Shown: piece by piece, positions 26,872 through 36,596 of the stretch
How the letters are laid out: each line of letters begins with the position of its first letter
How positions within the stretch are numbered: position 1 is the stretch's first letter
NCBI RefSeq assembly: GCF_002973525.1
Contig: NZ_PVEN01000002.1
Coordinates: 62,001-126,000, forward strand
Reading direction: 5' to 3'
DNA: 64,000 bases
Source: Paraburkholderia sp. BL21I4N1
GTDB lineage: Bacteria > Pseudomonadota > Gammaproteobacteria > Burkholderiales > Burkholderiaceae
The notes under the pieces: generated by a model
Database searches by the model: none
Seen by the model: the letters and a program-made list of their open reading frames with translations, nothing else
What the model was told of the DNA's origin: nothing
Program-made: the position numbers and the translations under genes

Positions 26872-28188
26872 TTGTTGTCCAGGGTGCGTTTCGATCTCGA
26901 CACGCTCAAAAGGCTCGCGCAATTCGCCGCGCAGCGCAGCAGCGAAGACCGCATTCCGCAGGTGGCCGGCAGTCTCACGTTCACCACCATGCTCGCGCTC
27001 GTGCCGCTCGCCACGGTCGCGTTCGCGCTGTTCACCGCGTTCCCGATCTTCAGTTCGTTCCAGGAGTCGCTGCAGTTTTTCCTCGCCGACCACCTGATGC
27101 CGGCGCAACTGAACAGTCAGATTTTCAAATATCTGAACCAGTTCGCATCCAAGGCCAAGGGGCTCACCACGATCGGCATGATCCTGCTGTTTCTCACGGC
27201 AGTCATGACCATGATGACGGTCGAATCCGCGTTCAACGTGATCTGGCGCGTGCGCAAGGCGCGGCCCATCGCGCAGCGCATTCTCGTCTACTGGGCGATC
27301 ATTACGCTCGGCCCGCTGCTGATCGGCGTGAGCCTGTCGATTTCCTCGTATCTGTTCACGCAATCCATGACGTTCACGGCGGCGCAGCGCATCACGCCGC
27401 TGATCGAATGGGCGCTCGCGGGCGCCGCGCTGCCGCTGACGGCGCTGGCCTTCACGATTCTCTACGTGTATTTGCCGAACTGCCGGGTGGAGTGGCGCGA
27501 CGCGGTGATCGGCGGTGTGACCGCGGCAATCGCGTTCGAGCTCGCCAAGCGCGGCTTCGGCTATTACGTGCGGCGGATTCCGACCTATACCGCCGTTTAC
27601 GGCGCCTTTGCCGCCGTGCCCTTGTTCCTGCTCTGGATGTACCTGTGCTGGTTCATCACGCTGGCGGGCGCGATGATAGCGTCGGCATTACCGGCGATCC
27701 GTATCGGCCAGTTTCATCGGCCTACGTTCGAGGGCAGCGATCTGTTCGATTCGCTCGAACTGCTCGCGCGGCTGTCGGAAGCGCGCGACGCCGGCAAGCG
27801 CGGCTACACGGTGCCCGAACTCTCGCGAATGCTCCGCCGCGATATGGATACCACGATCAACCTGCTGCAGAAGCTCGAGGAAATCGAGTGGATCGCGCGC
27901 TTGCAGGAAGACGGCACGCGTCCGCATTTCCTGCTGCTTGCCAACCCGGCGCAGATCACGGTGGAACGATTGTTCGATCTGTTCGTCATCGATCGTGCGG
28001 AGCTGGAGTATCAACTCGAACTCGACGCAACCCGCGTGGATGGCGACACGTTGCTATCCGCGTTGGACAACGACAAGCTGAAGAAGGTAACGCTCGCCGC
28101 GTTGCTGGCGGCACGCGCGGCAACCCGTGCGCAGCGTGCCGAGAACGACGGAGAAAGCGCCGCGTCGATGCCACATCAGGCGGCATGA
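26872..28188 (+). CDS. YihY-family inner-membrane protein
   Basis: YihY/UPF0761 protein (formerly annotated ribonuclease BN), about 438 residues, six predicted helices between residues 30 and 280, then a cytoplasmic tail of about 150 residues with a winged-helix-like segment (VPELSRMLRRDMDTTINLLQKL). Function is not established. The start is not ATG: a perfect AGGAGG lies at 26861-26866, so the GTG at 26866 overlaps it and cannot be used, while TTG 26872 or 26875 are at good spacing. I chose 26872. It is divergent from wrbA and convergent with the Mpo1-like gene. Confidence 0.9.
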   Translation: MLSRVRFDLDTLKRLAQFAAQRSSEDRIPQVAGSLTFTTMLALVPLATVAFALFTAFPIFSSFQESLQFFLADHLMPAQLNSQIFKYLNQFASKAKGLTTIGMILLFLTAVMTMMTVESAFNVIWRVRKARPIAQRILVYWAIITLGPLLIGVSLSISSYLFTQSMTFTAAQRITPLIEWALAGAALPLTALAFTILYVYLPNCRVEWRDAVIGGVTAAIAFELAKRGFGYYVRRIPTYTAVYGAFAAVPLFLLWMYLCWFITLAGAMIASALPAIRIGQFHRPTFEGSDLFDSLELLARLSEARDAGKRGYTVPELSRMLRRDMDTTINLLQKLEEIEWIARLQEDGTRPHFLLLANPAQITVERLFDLFVIDRAELEYQLELDATRVDGDTLLSALDNDKLKKVTLAALLAARAATRAQRAENDGESAASMPHQAA

Positions 28189-28265
28189 GGGTTTTGTCGC
28201 GGCTTGGCGGGGAGCGTCTCCCCGCAGCATGACGAAGGGCGACGGCAACGCGGCTTTTTCAGTCG

Positions 28266-28586
28266 CTACAGCGAAATCTTGCCGACGCAGATGTCCTTGA
28301 ACATCACCCAATCGCCCATCAGGCTATAGACCGGGTGCCGGAAGGTAGCCGGCCGGTTCTTCTCGAAGAAGAAATGGCCGATCCACGCAAAGCCATAGCC
28401 GCATATCACCGCGGCCGGCAGCCACAGCCAGCCGCCGGTGGCGAGCGCCATCGCGAGACAGCCGATGACGCCGAGCGACCCCACGAAATGCAGCCGCCGC
28501 GAGACCGTGTTGCGATGCTCGCTCAGATAGTAAGGATAAAACTCCGCGAAACTCGCGAAGTGATCGGTGTGGGCGGTTTGAGCCAT
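28266..28586 (-). CDS. Mpo1-like (DUF962) membrane protein
   Basis: A 106-residue protein of the DUF962/Mpo1 family. It has two hydrophobic segments and the conserved strings RRLHFVGSLGVIGC and GFAWIGHFFFEKNRPATF, whose histidines correspond to the metal-binding positions of yeast Mpo1, an Fe(II)-dependent dioxygenase that alpha-oxidises 2-hydroxy fatty acids. Activity of bacterial members is inferred only from this similarity. GGAGG precedes the start. Confidence 0.85.
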   Translation of the reverse strand: MAQTAHTDHFASFAEFYPYYLSEHRNTVSRRLHFVGSLGVIGCLAMALATGGWLWLPAAVICGYGFAWIGHFFFEKNRPATFRHPVYSLMGDWVMFKDICVGKISL

Positions 28587-28789
28587 CACGGCCTCCGGAT
28601 TTCCATACTTCTCGACTCCGTGCCTGTCGCTTCCAGGATGCTTCGTTGTGCGCCGTCGGCAGGCCCGGCGCGGCGTCGAAACAGGACAGGCGTGACCCAT
28701 TGTGCGGCCATTCCGCTCATGCGCGCAACCTGGCCATTCGGCCGATGGCGCGCCGCTTCCGGCGCGCTTATCGTGACGGTTCGCTTCGG

Positions 28790-29623
28790 CTAACGAGCGC
28801 CGTGAGTCGGTCGTGATGCGAAGCCGAAGAGGGCGTCGAGCGTGGCGTCGGGTTGCTCGGCCATCAAGGCGTGACCGGCCTCCAGCGTGACGGTGTCGAC
28901 CGGTACGCCCGCTTGCGCGAGCGCGTCGGCGAGCGCTTTGGCTGCGCGCGGCGGCGTCATCGCGTCGCGCCGCCCGACCACCACGCGGGTCGCGCAGCTC
29001 ACCTGGGCGGCACGGGTGAGACCGTCCGTGTAGCCGTTGCAGGCGTTGAAGTCGGTGTGGAACAGATTGGCTTCGCCGCGTGCCGATACGCGCTCCATCA
29101 AGCGCTGGTTCATGCCGTGCAGCCAGAAGCCGGGGCCGGGGCAGGAGGGCTTGGCGGCGAGCGTCGAATGCGACCATTCGTTGACCATGCCGATTGCCTC
29201 GGGCTCGCGGTTCAGCGCGGCGTCGAGCAAGGTGTCGGAGACCGTCATCGGGACCGCGGTGGCGAGCAGCGCGAGGTGGGTCGCGCGCTCGGGATAGCGG
29301 CCGGCGAAGTCGAGCGCGATCAGCGAGCCCATGCTGTGGCCGGCCACGAACGCGCGTTGCACGCCGGCGGCATCGAGCAGCGCGGCGAGCCAGTCGGCCA
29401 TGGCCGGCACGGAGGTCAGCGCCGGGCCGCTGCTACGGGAGTGTCCGGGCAGGTCCACCGCCAGCACGCCGAAACCGTGGTGCGCGAAGTAGCGGCTTTG
29501 CAGCGCCCACACGCTGTGATCGTGTTCCGCGCCGTGGACGAACACAGCGGTCGGCAGAGCGGCGTCGAATGGTTTGCCGCCGGTGTAGGCGTAGGCGGGT
29601 CGGCCTTGAACGGTAAGGATCAT
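28790..29623 (-). CDS. Alpha/beta hydrolase
   Basis: A 277-residue alpha/beta hydrolase with oxyanion HG at residues 30-31, nucleophile Ser97 in GHSMGS, and a late histidine in EAGHALM. Substrate unknown. Its ATG overlaps the metY stop by four bases (ATGA), so the two are cotranslated. It is too short for a homoserine O-acetyltransferase of the MetX type, which is the alpha/beta hydrolase expected beside metY. On its 3' side a perfect 8-bp hairpin (28748-28767) without a T-run may mark the mRNA end. Confidence 0.86.
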   Translation of the reverse strand: MILTVQGRPAYAYTGGKPFDAALPTAVFVHGAEHDHSVWALQSRYFAHHGFGVLAVDLPGHSRSSGPALTSVPAMADWLAALLDAAGVQRAFVAGHSMGSLIALDFAGRYPERATHLALLATAVPMTVSDTLLDAALNREPEAIGMVNEWSHSTLAAKPSCPGPGFWLHGMNQRLMERVSARGEANLFHTDFNACNGYTDGLTRAAQVSCATRVVVGRRDAMTPPRAAKALADALAQAGVPVDTVTLEAGHALMAEQPDATLDALFGFASRPTHGAR

Positions 29624-30942
29624 GCGGACTCCGGGCGGGGTTGGTCGGCGGCTTTGCCCGCTTTCTGCGCGGCCTTCAGCGCACGCTTGAGATCGTCGAT
29701 CAGATCGTCGGGATCCTCGAGGCCGATCGACAGCCGAATCGTGCCTTCCGCGATGCCCGCCGCGGCGAGCGCGGCGGCGTCCATGCGGAAGTGCGTCGTC
29801 GATGCCGGGTGGATCACCAGCGAGCGTGCGTCGCCCACGTTCGCCAGATGCGAGAACAGCGAGAGCGCTTCGATAAAGCTGCGCCCGGCTGCGCGGCCGC
29901 CGCGCAAATCGAAGCTGAACACGGCACCCGCGCCGCGCGGCAGCAGGCGTTTGGCGAGCGCGTGATCCGGATGGGTCGGCAACTCCGGGTAGGCGACCGC
30001 GTCGACCGCCGCGTGCGACACGAGAAAGTCGACCACCCGGCGCGTATTGGCGATGTGCCGCTCCATCCGCAACGGCAGTGTCTCGATGCCTTGCAGCAAC
30101 TGCCACGCGGCCTGCGGATGCAGGCATGCGCCGAAGTCGCGCAGACCTTCGCGACGTGCGCGCAGCAGGAACGGCGCAACGGTGCTTTCCTCGCTGAACA
30201 CCATGCCGTGAAAGCCGTCGTAAGGCTCGGTGAATTCGGGGAAAAGGCCGGAGGCCTCGAAGTCGAAGGTGCCGCCGTCCACCAGCACGCCGCCGATCGT
30301 CGTGCCGTGGCCGCCCAGAAATTTGGTCGCCGAGTGGTAAACGAAATCGGCGCCGTGCTCGAACGGTTTGAGCAGATACGGCGTGGTGAAGGTCGAGTCG
30401 ACCAGCAGCGGCACGCGGTGCTCGTGCGCGATCTGCGCGACGGCGGCAATGTCGAGCACGTCGAGGCCCGGATTGCCGAGCGTCTCGCCGAACAGCAGAC
30501 GCGTGTTCGGGCGCAACGCCGCGCGCCATGCGTCGGTGTCGCCGGGTTTGACGAAGGTCGTCTCGATGCCGAAGCGCCGCAACGTGTAGTGCAGCAGGTT
30601 GTGCGAGCCGCCGTACAGCGCACTGGAGGCGACGATATGGGCGCCCGCGCCCATCAGCGTGGCGATCGCCAGATGCAGGGCGGCCTGGCCGCTGGCCGTG
30701 CCGATCGCGCCCGCGCCGTTCTCGAGCGCGGCCACGCGCTCTTCGAATACGGCCACGGTCGGGTTCGAGATGCGGGAATAGACGTGGCCGGCGCGCTCCA
30801 TATTGAAGAGCGCCGCGGCGTGGTCGGAATCGCGGAACGAAAACGAGGTAGTCTGGTAAATCGGCGTGGCGCGCGCGCCGGTGGTGGGGTCGGGCGCGGC
30901 GCCGGCGTGCAGCGCAAGCGTATCGAAACGGTTGGCGGACAT
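29620..30942 (-). CDS. metY: O-acetylhomoserine sulfhydrylase (MetY-type, Cys/Met PLP family)
   Basis: PLP enzyme making homocysteine from O-acetylhomoserine and sulfide. The 440-residue protein starts ANRFDTLALHAGAAPDP and has ATPIYQTTSFSF, PLP-binding Lys207 in SATKFLGGHG, and LSLFSHLANVGDARSLVIHP, the string typical of MetY. MetZ (O-succinylhomoserine) is the alternative; the long C-terminal half favours MetY. ATG 30942 was chosen on homology; the frame opens 59 codons further upstream through proline/arginine-rich sequence. It is divergent from the CBS gene and coupled to the downstream hydrolase. Confidence 0.88.
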   Translation of the reverse strand: MSANRFDTLALHAGAAPDPTTGARATPIYQTTSFSFRDSDHAAALFNMERAGHVYSRISNPTVAVFEERVAALENGAGAIGTASGQAALHLAIATLMGAGAHIVASSALYGGSHNLLHYTLRRFGIETTFVKPGDTDAWRAALRPNTRLLFGETLGNPGLDVLDIAAVAQIAHEHRVPLLVDSTFTTPYLLKPFEHGADFVYHSATKFLGGHGTTIGGVLVDGGTFDFEASGLFPEFTEPYDGFHGMVFSEESTVAPFLLRARREGLRDFGACLHPQAAWQLLQGIETLPLRMERHIANTRRVVDFLVSHAAVDAVAYPELPTHPDHALAKRLLPRGAGAVFSFDLRGGRAAGRSFIEALSLFSHLANVGDARSLVIHPASTTHFRMDAAALAAAGIAEGTIRLSIGLEDPDDLIDDLKRALKAAQKAGKAADQPRPESA

Positions 30943-31160
30943 GCTGGGCGGCGAGGCCACGAACGGCCCCGCGAAAGGTGAAAGTGGCGGCCATCCTATC
31001 ACCGGCGCCGGGCGCATCAAGCGCGGTTTTCCCGATGCGGGGGCGGGCGAACGCCCGGCGCGCCTTGGTGGGCGGGCCGCTTTCCTTTTATGGGCCTTTC
31101 CGCTAGGATCGAAAATCATTCATGCATTACCAGCTTAGCGGGTATCTCGGGAGACAGATC

Positions 31161-31619
31161 ATGCGAGTCAGCGACATTCTTAAGGTCAAAGGCAACACCC
31201 TTTTTACGGTCACGCCAGACACCACGCTGCACGAAGCCGTCAACGCCATGGCCGAGCACGACATCGGCTCGCTGGTGGTGATGGAATACGGCGATCTGGT
31301 CGGCATGCTGACCTTCCGCGAAATCATCAATACGTTGAGCAAGAACGGCGGCAGCGTCGGCACCTCCACGATCCGCAAGGTCATGGACGACCATCCGCTC
31401 ACCTGCACGCCTGAAACAGACGTGAACGAAGTCCGTCGCATGATGCTCGAGCACCACGTGCGCTATCTGCCGGTGCTGGAAAGCCGTACGCTGATGGGCG
31501 TGATCTCGTTCTACGACGTCGCCAGGGCCGTGGTCGAAGAGCAGGGTTTCGAGAACCGTATGCTCAAGGCTTATATCCGCGACTGGCCGGAAGAGCAGCA
31601 GGAACAACCCGCGCGTTAA
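31161..31619 (+). CDS. CBS-domain pair protein
   Basis: A stand-alone protein of 152 residues made of two CBS domains (about 7-62 and 75-132), which together form an adenosine-nucleotide-binding Bateman module. The signatures TLHEAVNAMAEHDIGSLVV and EVRRMMLEHHVRYLPVLE mark each domain. ATG 31161 has GGGAGAC at six bases; the in-frame ATG at 31122 has no such site. Target enzyme unknown. Confidence 0.9.
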   Translation: MRVSDILKVKGNTLFTVTPDTTLHEAVNAMAEHDIGSLVVMEYGDLVGMLTFREIINTLSKNGGSVGTSTIRKVMDDHPLTCTPETDVNEVRRMMLEHHVRYLPVLESRTLMGVISFYDVARAVVEEQGFENRMLKAYIRDWPEEQQEQPAR

Positions 31620-31800
31620 TTTGAATCAGTGTGAGTTAATGCGCGGTGATTCACCGCAGCGCTCGGGCGCTGGCCATGAGCGGTTGCGGTGAGCGCGAAT
31701 ATGCAGTCAGGGCGCGCGCGAAAGCGTGCGCTTTTTTTGTGCCCGGACTTGTGCCCAAGCCCGCCACCCTGTTGCTCTTTTAGCGTGCCCTTCGAACTTC

Positions 31801-33738
31801 ATGAGCGATCGTCCGATACCTGCCGCCCGCCGCACCGCCCGCACTCACGAGGCGCACGAGTCCCAGTTCCGGCTGCTCAGCCAGCGCCGCTTCGCGCCGT
31901 TTTTCTGGACCCAGTTCCTCGGCGCGATGAACGACAACGTGTTCAAGATCGGCTTCACGTCGCTGGTGACCTATCAGGCGGCGCGTTTTTCCGGTGTCGA
32001 TCCGGCAACGGCGGCGTTTCTGATCTCGGCGATCTTCATTCTGCCGTTCGTGCTGCTGTCGGCCACCTCCGGCCAGATCGCCGACAAATACGACAAGGCG
32101 ATGCTCACGCGCTTCGTCAAGACATTCGAAATCGTCGTGATGCTGATCGGCGGTGCGGGTTTCTGGCTGCATAGCGCGCCGCTGCTGTATCTGTGCACGT
32201 TTCTGATGGGCGTGCATTCAACCGTGTTCGGACCGGTCAAGTATTCGTACCTGCCGCAGCATCTGTCGAAGTCGGAACTGGTCGGCGGTAACGGCATGGT
32301 CGAGATGGGCACCTTCGTGGCGATTCTGATCGGCACCATCATCGGCGGCGCGGGCGCGGGTTTCGTCGAACACGGCGCGGTGCTGCTGGCCTGCGCGTGT
32401 GTCACGATTGCGCTGGTGGGGCGTGTCGTGTCGAGCTTCGTGCCGGTCACGCCGGCGGCGCAGGCCGATCTGCGCATCAACTGGAATCCGGTCACCGAGA
32501 CGTGGCGCAACCTGAAGCTGGCGCGTGAAAACCGTACCGTGTTCCTGAGCCTGCTGGGCATCTCCTGGTTGTGGTTCGTGGGCGCGACGTTTCTGTCATC
32601 GTTTTTCAGCTTCGCGAAGAATGTGCTGTCCGCCGACCCGGACGTCGTGACCGTGTTGCTCGGCACGTTCTCGATCGGCATCGGCCTCGGTTCGCTGATG
32701 TGCGAAAAGCTCTCGAAGCGGCGCATCGAAATCGGTCTGGTGCCGCTCGGTTCGATCGGTATGAGCGTCTTCGCCATCGATCTGTTTTTCGCGAGCCACG
32801 CGCTGCCGGCGGCAGGGCATCTGCTGAGCGTCGGCGAGTTTCTCGCGCGGCCCGCGCATTGGCGCGTGCTGGCCGATCTGTTCCTGCTCGCCATGTTCGG
32901 CGGTTTCTACAGCGTGCCGTTGTATGCGCTGATCCAGAGCCGCAGCCAGCCGAGTCACCGCGCGCGGATCATCGCGGCGAACAATATTCTGAACTCGTTG
33001 TTCATGATTCTTTCGTCGCTAATGGCGGTCGGGCTGACCTCGGCCGGCTTCAGTATTCCGGCGCTGTTCCTGATTACCGCGCTGCTGAACATCGTGGTGG
33101 CGACCTACATCTATTCGCTGGTGCCGGAGTTTCTGCTGCGTTTCGTCGCTTGGGTACTTGTGCATACGTTCTACCGGATCCGTCTCGTGCATGCCGAACG
33201 GATTCCGGAAGAGGGCGCGGCCGTGCTCGTGTGTAATCACGTGAGCTTTGTCGACGCGATCGTCATCATGGCCGAAAGCCCGCGCCCGATCCGTTTCGTA
33301 ATGGACCACCAGATCTTCAAGTCGCCGTTCGCCGGCTGGGTGTTCCGTCATGCGAAAGCGATTCCGATCGCGCCGGCTCATCAGGACCCGGAATTGTTGA
33401 CGCGTGCCTACGAACGGTGCGCGCAGGCGCTGGCCGAGGGCGATCTGGTTTGCATCTTCCCGGAAGGTAAGCTCACCAAGACCGGCGACATGAATCCGTT
33501 CCGCCATGGCGTGACCGAGATCATCAGGCGCACGCCGGCACCGGTCGTGCCGATGGCGTTGCGTGGCCTGTGGGGCAGCGTGTTTTCGCGCGCCAACGAC
33601 GCGCGCTGGCCGCGGCCGATCCAGAAGGGCGTCATGAGCCGCTTGACGCTCGCCGTGGGCGAGCCGATCGATCCGGAGTTGGCGACCCCTGAGTTGCTGC
33701 AACAGGTCGTGACGGAGCTGCGTGGGGCGCGGAAGTAG
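31801..33738 (+). CDS. LplT-like MFS transporter fused to PlsC-type acyltransferase
   Basis: The 645-residue protein joins an MFS lysophospholipid flippase (about 25-435, starting [21 protein letters not shown] as in LplT) to a glycerolipid acyltransferase (about 440-645) with the catalytic His480-x4-Asp485 motif in NHVSFVD and FPEGKLTK. In E. coli these are LplT and the N-terminal half of Aas; the acyl-ACP synthetase half of Aas is missing here. The likely role is uptake and reacylation of lysophospholipids at the inner membrane. ATG 31801 was chosen on homology. Confidence 0.88.
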   Translation: MSDRPIPAARRTARTHEAHESQFRLLSQRRFAPFFWTQFLGAMNDNVFKIGFTSLVTYQAARFSGVDPATAAFLISAIFILPFVLLSATSGQIADKYDKAMLTRFVKTFEIVVMLIGGAGFWLHSAPLLYLCTFLMGVHSTVFGPVKYSYLPQHLSKSELVGGNGMVEMGTFVAILIGTIIGGAGAGFVEHGAVLLACACVTIALVGRVVSSFVPVTPAAQADLRINWNPVTETWRNLKLARENRTVFLSLLGISWLWFVGATFLSSFFSFAKNVLSADPDVVTVLLGTFSIGIGLGSLMCEKLSKRRIEIGLVPLGSIGMSVFAIDLFFASHALPAAGHLLSVGEFLARPAHWRVLADLFLLAMFGGFYSVPLYALIQSRSQPSHRARIIAANNILNSLFMILSSLMAVGLTSAGFSIPALFLITALLNIVVATYIYSLVPEFLLRFVAWVLVHTFYRIRLVHAERIPEEGAAVLVCNHVSFVDAIVIMAESPRPIRFVMDHQIFKSPFAGWVFRHAKAIPIAPAHQDPELLTRAYERCAQALAEGDLVCIFPEGKLTKTGDMNPFRHGVTEIIRRTPAPVVPMALRGLWGSVFSRANDARWPRPIQKGVMSRLTLAVGEPIDPELATPELLQQVVTELRGARK

Positions 33739-33866
33739 TGCGCGGGCGGCGTCTCGCGGCCCGGCCACTACTTGTCCGGAAGGCAGATAGCGCAACCTGC
33801 GCCACCGCCCGGGGCCTAACGGGCTGGCATAATAGTGCCTTCCCCGCATTTCTTTGGACGACGCCC

Positions 33867-34967
33867 ATGTCCGGCAACACGCTCGGTACGCTTTTCACTG
33901 TCACGACCTTCGGCGAATCGCACGGCCCCGCTATCGGCTGCGTGATCGACGGCTGCCCGCCGGGCATGGCGCTCACTGAGGCCGACATCCAGTTCGAACT
34001 CGACCGCCGCAAGCCCGGCACCTCGCGCCACGTCACGCAACGCCAGGAAGAAGACAAGGTCGAGATCCTGTCGGGCGTGTTCGAAGGCCAAACCACCGGC
34101 GCGCCGATCGCACTGCTGATCCGCAACACGGACCAGCGCAGCAAAGACTACGGCAACATCGTCGACACGTTCCGTCCGGGCCACGCCGACTACACCTATT
34201 GGCAGAAATACGGCATTCGCGACTACCGCGGCGGCGGCCGTTCGTCGGCGCGTCTGACCGCCCCCACGGTGGCGGCGGGCGCGGTGGCGAAGAAGTGGCT
34301 GCGCGAAAAATTCGGTACCGAGATTCGCGGCTACATGGCCGCGCTCGGTGAGATCGACGTGCCGTTCGTCGACTGGGCGCACGTGCGCGAGAACCCGTTC
34401 TTCGTGCCGAATGCCGAGATTGTGCCGCGGCTCGAGGAGTACATGGACGCGTTGCGCAAAGAGGGCGATTCGATCGGCGCGCGCATCAACGTCGTGGCGT
34501 CCGGCGTGCCGGTCGGCCTCGGCGAACCGTTGTTCGACCGTCTGGACGCCGACATCGCGCATGCCATGATGGGCATCAACGCGGTCAAGGGCGTGGAGAT
34601 CGGCGCCGGCTTCGCGAGCGTCGCGCAACGCGGCTCGGTACATGGCGACGAACTGACGCCGGAAGGCTTCGTCGGCAATCACGCGGGCGGTGTGCTTGGC
34701 GGCATTTCGACCGGGCAGGACATTACCGTGTCGATCGCGATCAAGCCGACGTCGAGCATTCGCACGCCGCGTCGCTCGATCGACAAAGCCGGGCAGCCGG
34801 CCGTCGTCGAAACGTTCGGACGGCATGACCCGTGCGTCGGCATTCGCGCCACGCCGATTGCCGAATCGATGCTTGCGCTGGTGCTGATCGACCATGCACT
34901 GCGTCATCGCGCGCAATGCGGCGATGTCGCCGTCAGCACGCCGAAGATCGCTGCCAGCGCGCCGTAA
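33867..34967 (+). CDS. aroC: Chorismate synthase
   Basis: FMN-dependent last step of the shikimate pathway, making chorismate. The 366-residue protein begins [19 protein letters not shown] with the family N-terminus, and contains [23 protein letters not shown] (signature 2) and [11 protein letters not shown] (signature 3). Length is typical. The ATG at 33867 fits family start; the frame is open to 33738 without homology. The TPR/GT9-like gene follows after 54 bases and may be cotranscribed. Confidence 0.97.
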   Translation: MSGNTLGTLFTVTTFGESHGPAIGCVIDGCPPGMALTEADIQFELDRRKPGTSRHVTQRQEEDKVEILSGVFEGQTTGAPIALLIRNTDQRSKDYGNIVDTFRPGHADYTYWQKYGIRDYRGGGRSSARLTAPTVAAGAVAKKWLREKFGTEIRGYMAALGEIDVPFVDWAHVRENPFFVPNAEIVPRLEEYMDALRKEGDSIGARINVVASGVPVGLGEPLFDRLDADIAHAMMGINAVKGVEIGAGFASVAQRGSVHGDELTPEGFVGNHAGGVLGGISTGQDITVSIAIKPTSSIRTPRRSIDKAGQPAVVETFGRHDPCVGIRATPIAESMLALVLIDHALRHRAQCGDVAVSTPKIAASAP

Positions 34968-35021
34968 CAGGCTGCGTTCAGCATTGTCTGTATGTCGTAA
35001 AGAAGCGCGCGCGGTGCCGTC

Positions 35022-36536
35022 ATGACTGGGCCGAACAACGCCCCGATCAACGAACCGACTTTCGTGCCGACAGCCGAGTCGGCCGACAACCATCTGGCCG
35101 ACCTGCGCACTCGCGCGGCCGCGCCGGATGCCACCGCTGGCAACTGCTGCGCGTTCGGTCAGCTACTGCTGCAACACGCCGGTCGCGACAAGGACCGTCA
35201 GCGCGAAGCACTTGCCGCGTTGGTGCGCGCCTATCAGCTCGATCCTTCCTGCGAGCCCACGCTGCTTCACACGATCGCGCAGATCGCTTTCGTCTTGCGT
35301 GATTGGTCTTTGACCGACGCCGCCGCCCAACTTCTACTTTCTCACCACGCCGACGACGCCAACGCGCTGATCTGGCGCGCGGCCGCCGTTCAGCAGCGCG
35401 ACGACTTCGTGCTGGCGGAGCATCTGTTGCGCGAGGCGGTGCGCGTGCTGCCCGGCAATCCGGTGGCGCTTCACAAACTGGCGTTGTGCGTCAAGGAACA
35501 GGCACGTTTCGCCGAAGCGGAGGCGTTGCTCAGGCAGGTGCTGACGTTGTCGCCGGATAACGCGCACGCGTTGTTCGATCTGTCGGAGCTCGAAATCCGT
35601 ACCGGCCGTTTTGCCGATGGCTGGGCGCACTACGAATCACGCGTTGCCTTTGGCGGCGAGTTGAACAACGCGCAGCAGGCGCTCGCGTCGATCTGCGCGC
35701 ATTGGCAGGGTGAATCGCTGGCGGGCAAGACGCTGGTGGTGTACGGCGAGCAGGGCAACGGCGACTGTCTGTGGGCGGTGCGTTTTCTGCCGCACCTTGC
35801 CGAGCGGGCGCGGCGCGAGGGTGGCCGGGTGATCTTCGGTCACGACGGGCCGTTGCGGCATCTGTTCGAACGCATATTGCCCGCCGATTTGCCGCTCGAA
35901 ACGAGTCTGGATACGCGGCCCGATTTCCACTGCGGATTGATGAGCTTGCCGCTGCGGCTCGGCGTGTTCGACCCAACGGGCTGGGGCCAGCCGTATCTGA
36001 GCGCCGATCCCACACATAGTCAGGTGTGGCGTGAGCGGGTCGACGCACACGTCGCGGGGACGCATGGCCGTCGCAAAGTCGGTCTGGTGTGGAACGGCAA
36101 TCCCGACCATATCCGCGACGTGCGGCGTTCGGTGCCGGTCACGCAACTCGAGCCGCTGCTGAACGTTCCGGGCGTGAGCTATTTCGCGTTGTCGCCAGGA
36201 CGCGGCGAGACCGTCGCGCAATGGCGGGAGAAGGGACTGGATGTCGTCGATATGACCGGTCATTTTCAGTCCGGATTCGACGACGTGGCCGCGTTGCTGG
36301 CGAATCTGGATTTAGTGGTGACGATCGACAGCGGGCCCGCGCATCTGGCGGGCGCACTCGGCGTGCCGACCTGTCTGATGATCGATCACGTGTCCGCGTG
36401 GTTCTGGGGCGATGAATCGTCGGCGACGCCCTGGTACGACTCGATCGAGCTGGTTCGACAGCCTGCGGTCGGCGATTGGATGCCAGTGGTGGCGCACGTG
36501 CGGGAAAGAATCGTGGCGCTTGCGGTGCGGAATTAA
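35022..36536 (+). CDS. TPR protein with glycosyltransferase-9-like domain (paralogue of 14140-15726)
   Basis: A 504-residue protein with the same architecture as the gene at 14140: TPR helices to about residue 200 (AVALHKLALCVKEQARFAEAEALL type repeats), then GKTLVVYGEQGNGDCLWAVRF, RRKVGLVWNGNPDH and DLVVTIDSGPAHLAGALGVP. The last corresponds to DLVISVDTAVAHLAGALGKP in the paralogue. Overall similarity is moderate, so the duplication is old. No signal peptide and no known partner. It follows aroC on the same strand. Confidence 0.82.
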   Translation: MTGPNNAPINEPTFVPTAESADNHLADLRTRAAAPDATAGNCCAFGQLLLQHAGRDKDRQREALAALVRAYQLDPSCEPTLLHTIAQIAFVLRDWSLTDAAAQLLLSHHADDANALIWRAAAVQQRDDFVLAEHLLREAVRVLPGNPVALHKLALCVKEQARFAEAEALLRQVLTLSPDNAHALFDLSELEIRTGRFADGWAHYESRVAFGGELNNAQQALASICAHWQGESLAGKTLVVYGEQGNGDCLWAVRFLPHLAERARREGGRVIFGHDGPLRHLFERILPADLPLETSLDTRPDFHCGLMSLPLRLGVFDPTGWGQPYLSADPTHSQVWRERVDAHVAGTHGRRKVGLVWNGNPDHIRDVRRSVPVTQLEPLLNVPGVSYFALSPGRGETVAQWREKGLDVVDMTGHFQSGFDDVAALLANLDLVVTIDSGPAHLAGALGVPTCLMIDHVSAWFWGDESSATPWYDSIELVRQPAVGDWMPVVAHVRERIVALAVRN

Positions 36537-36538
36537 AA

Positions 36539-36586
36539 TTTGCTTTCGCAACGCGCGACGTGCAGTCGACGCGCCGCGAAAGCAAA
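36539..36586. terminator. Candidate terminator hairpin between the TPR gene and ETF-QO gene
   Basis: Perfect 11-bp stem (TTTGCTTTCGC paired with GCGAAAGCAAA) around a 26-base loop that can itself fold. It lies three bases after the TPR stop and ten before the convergent ETF-QO stop. There is no clean T-run, so function as a terminator is only likely. Confidence 0.5.
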
Positions 36587-36596
36587 TGCACGGTCA

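Noticed and set aside
28207..28225. 7-bp hairpin between yihY and the Mpo1-like gene as terminator
   Set aside because: No T-run on either side; too weak to call.
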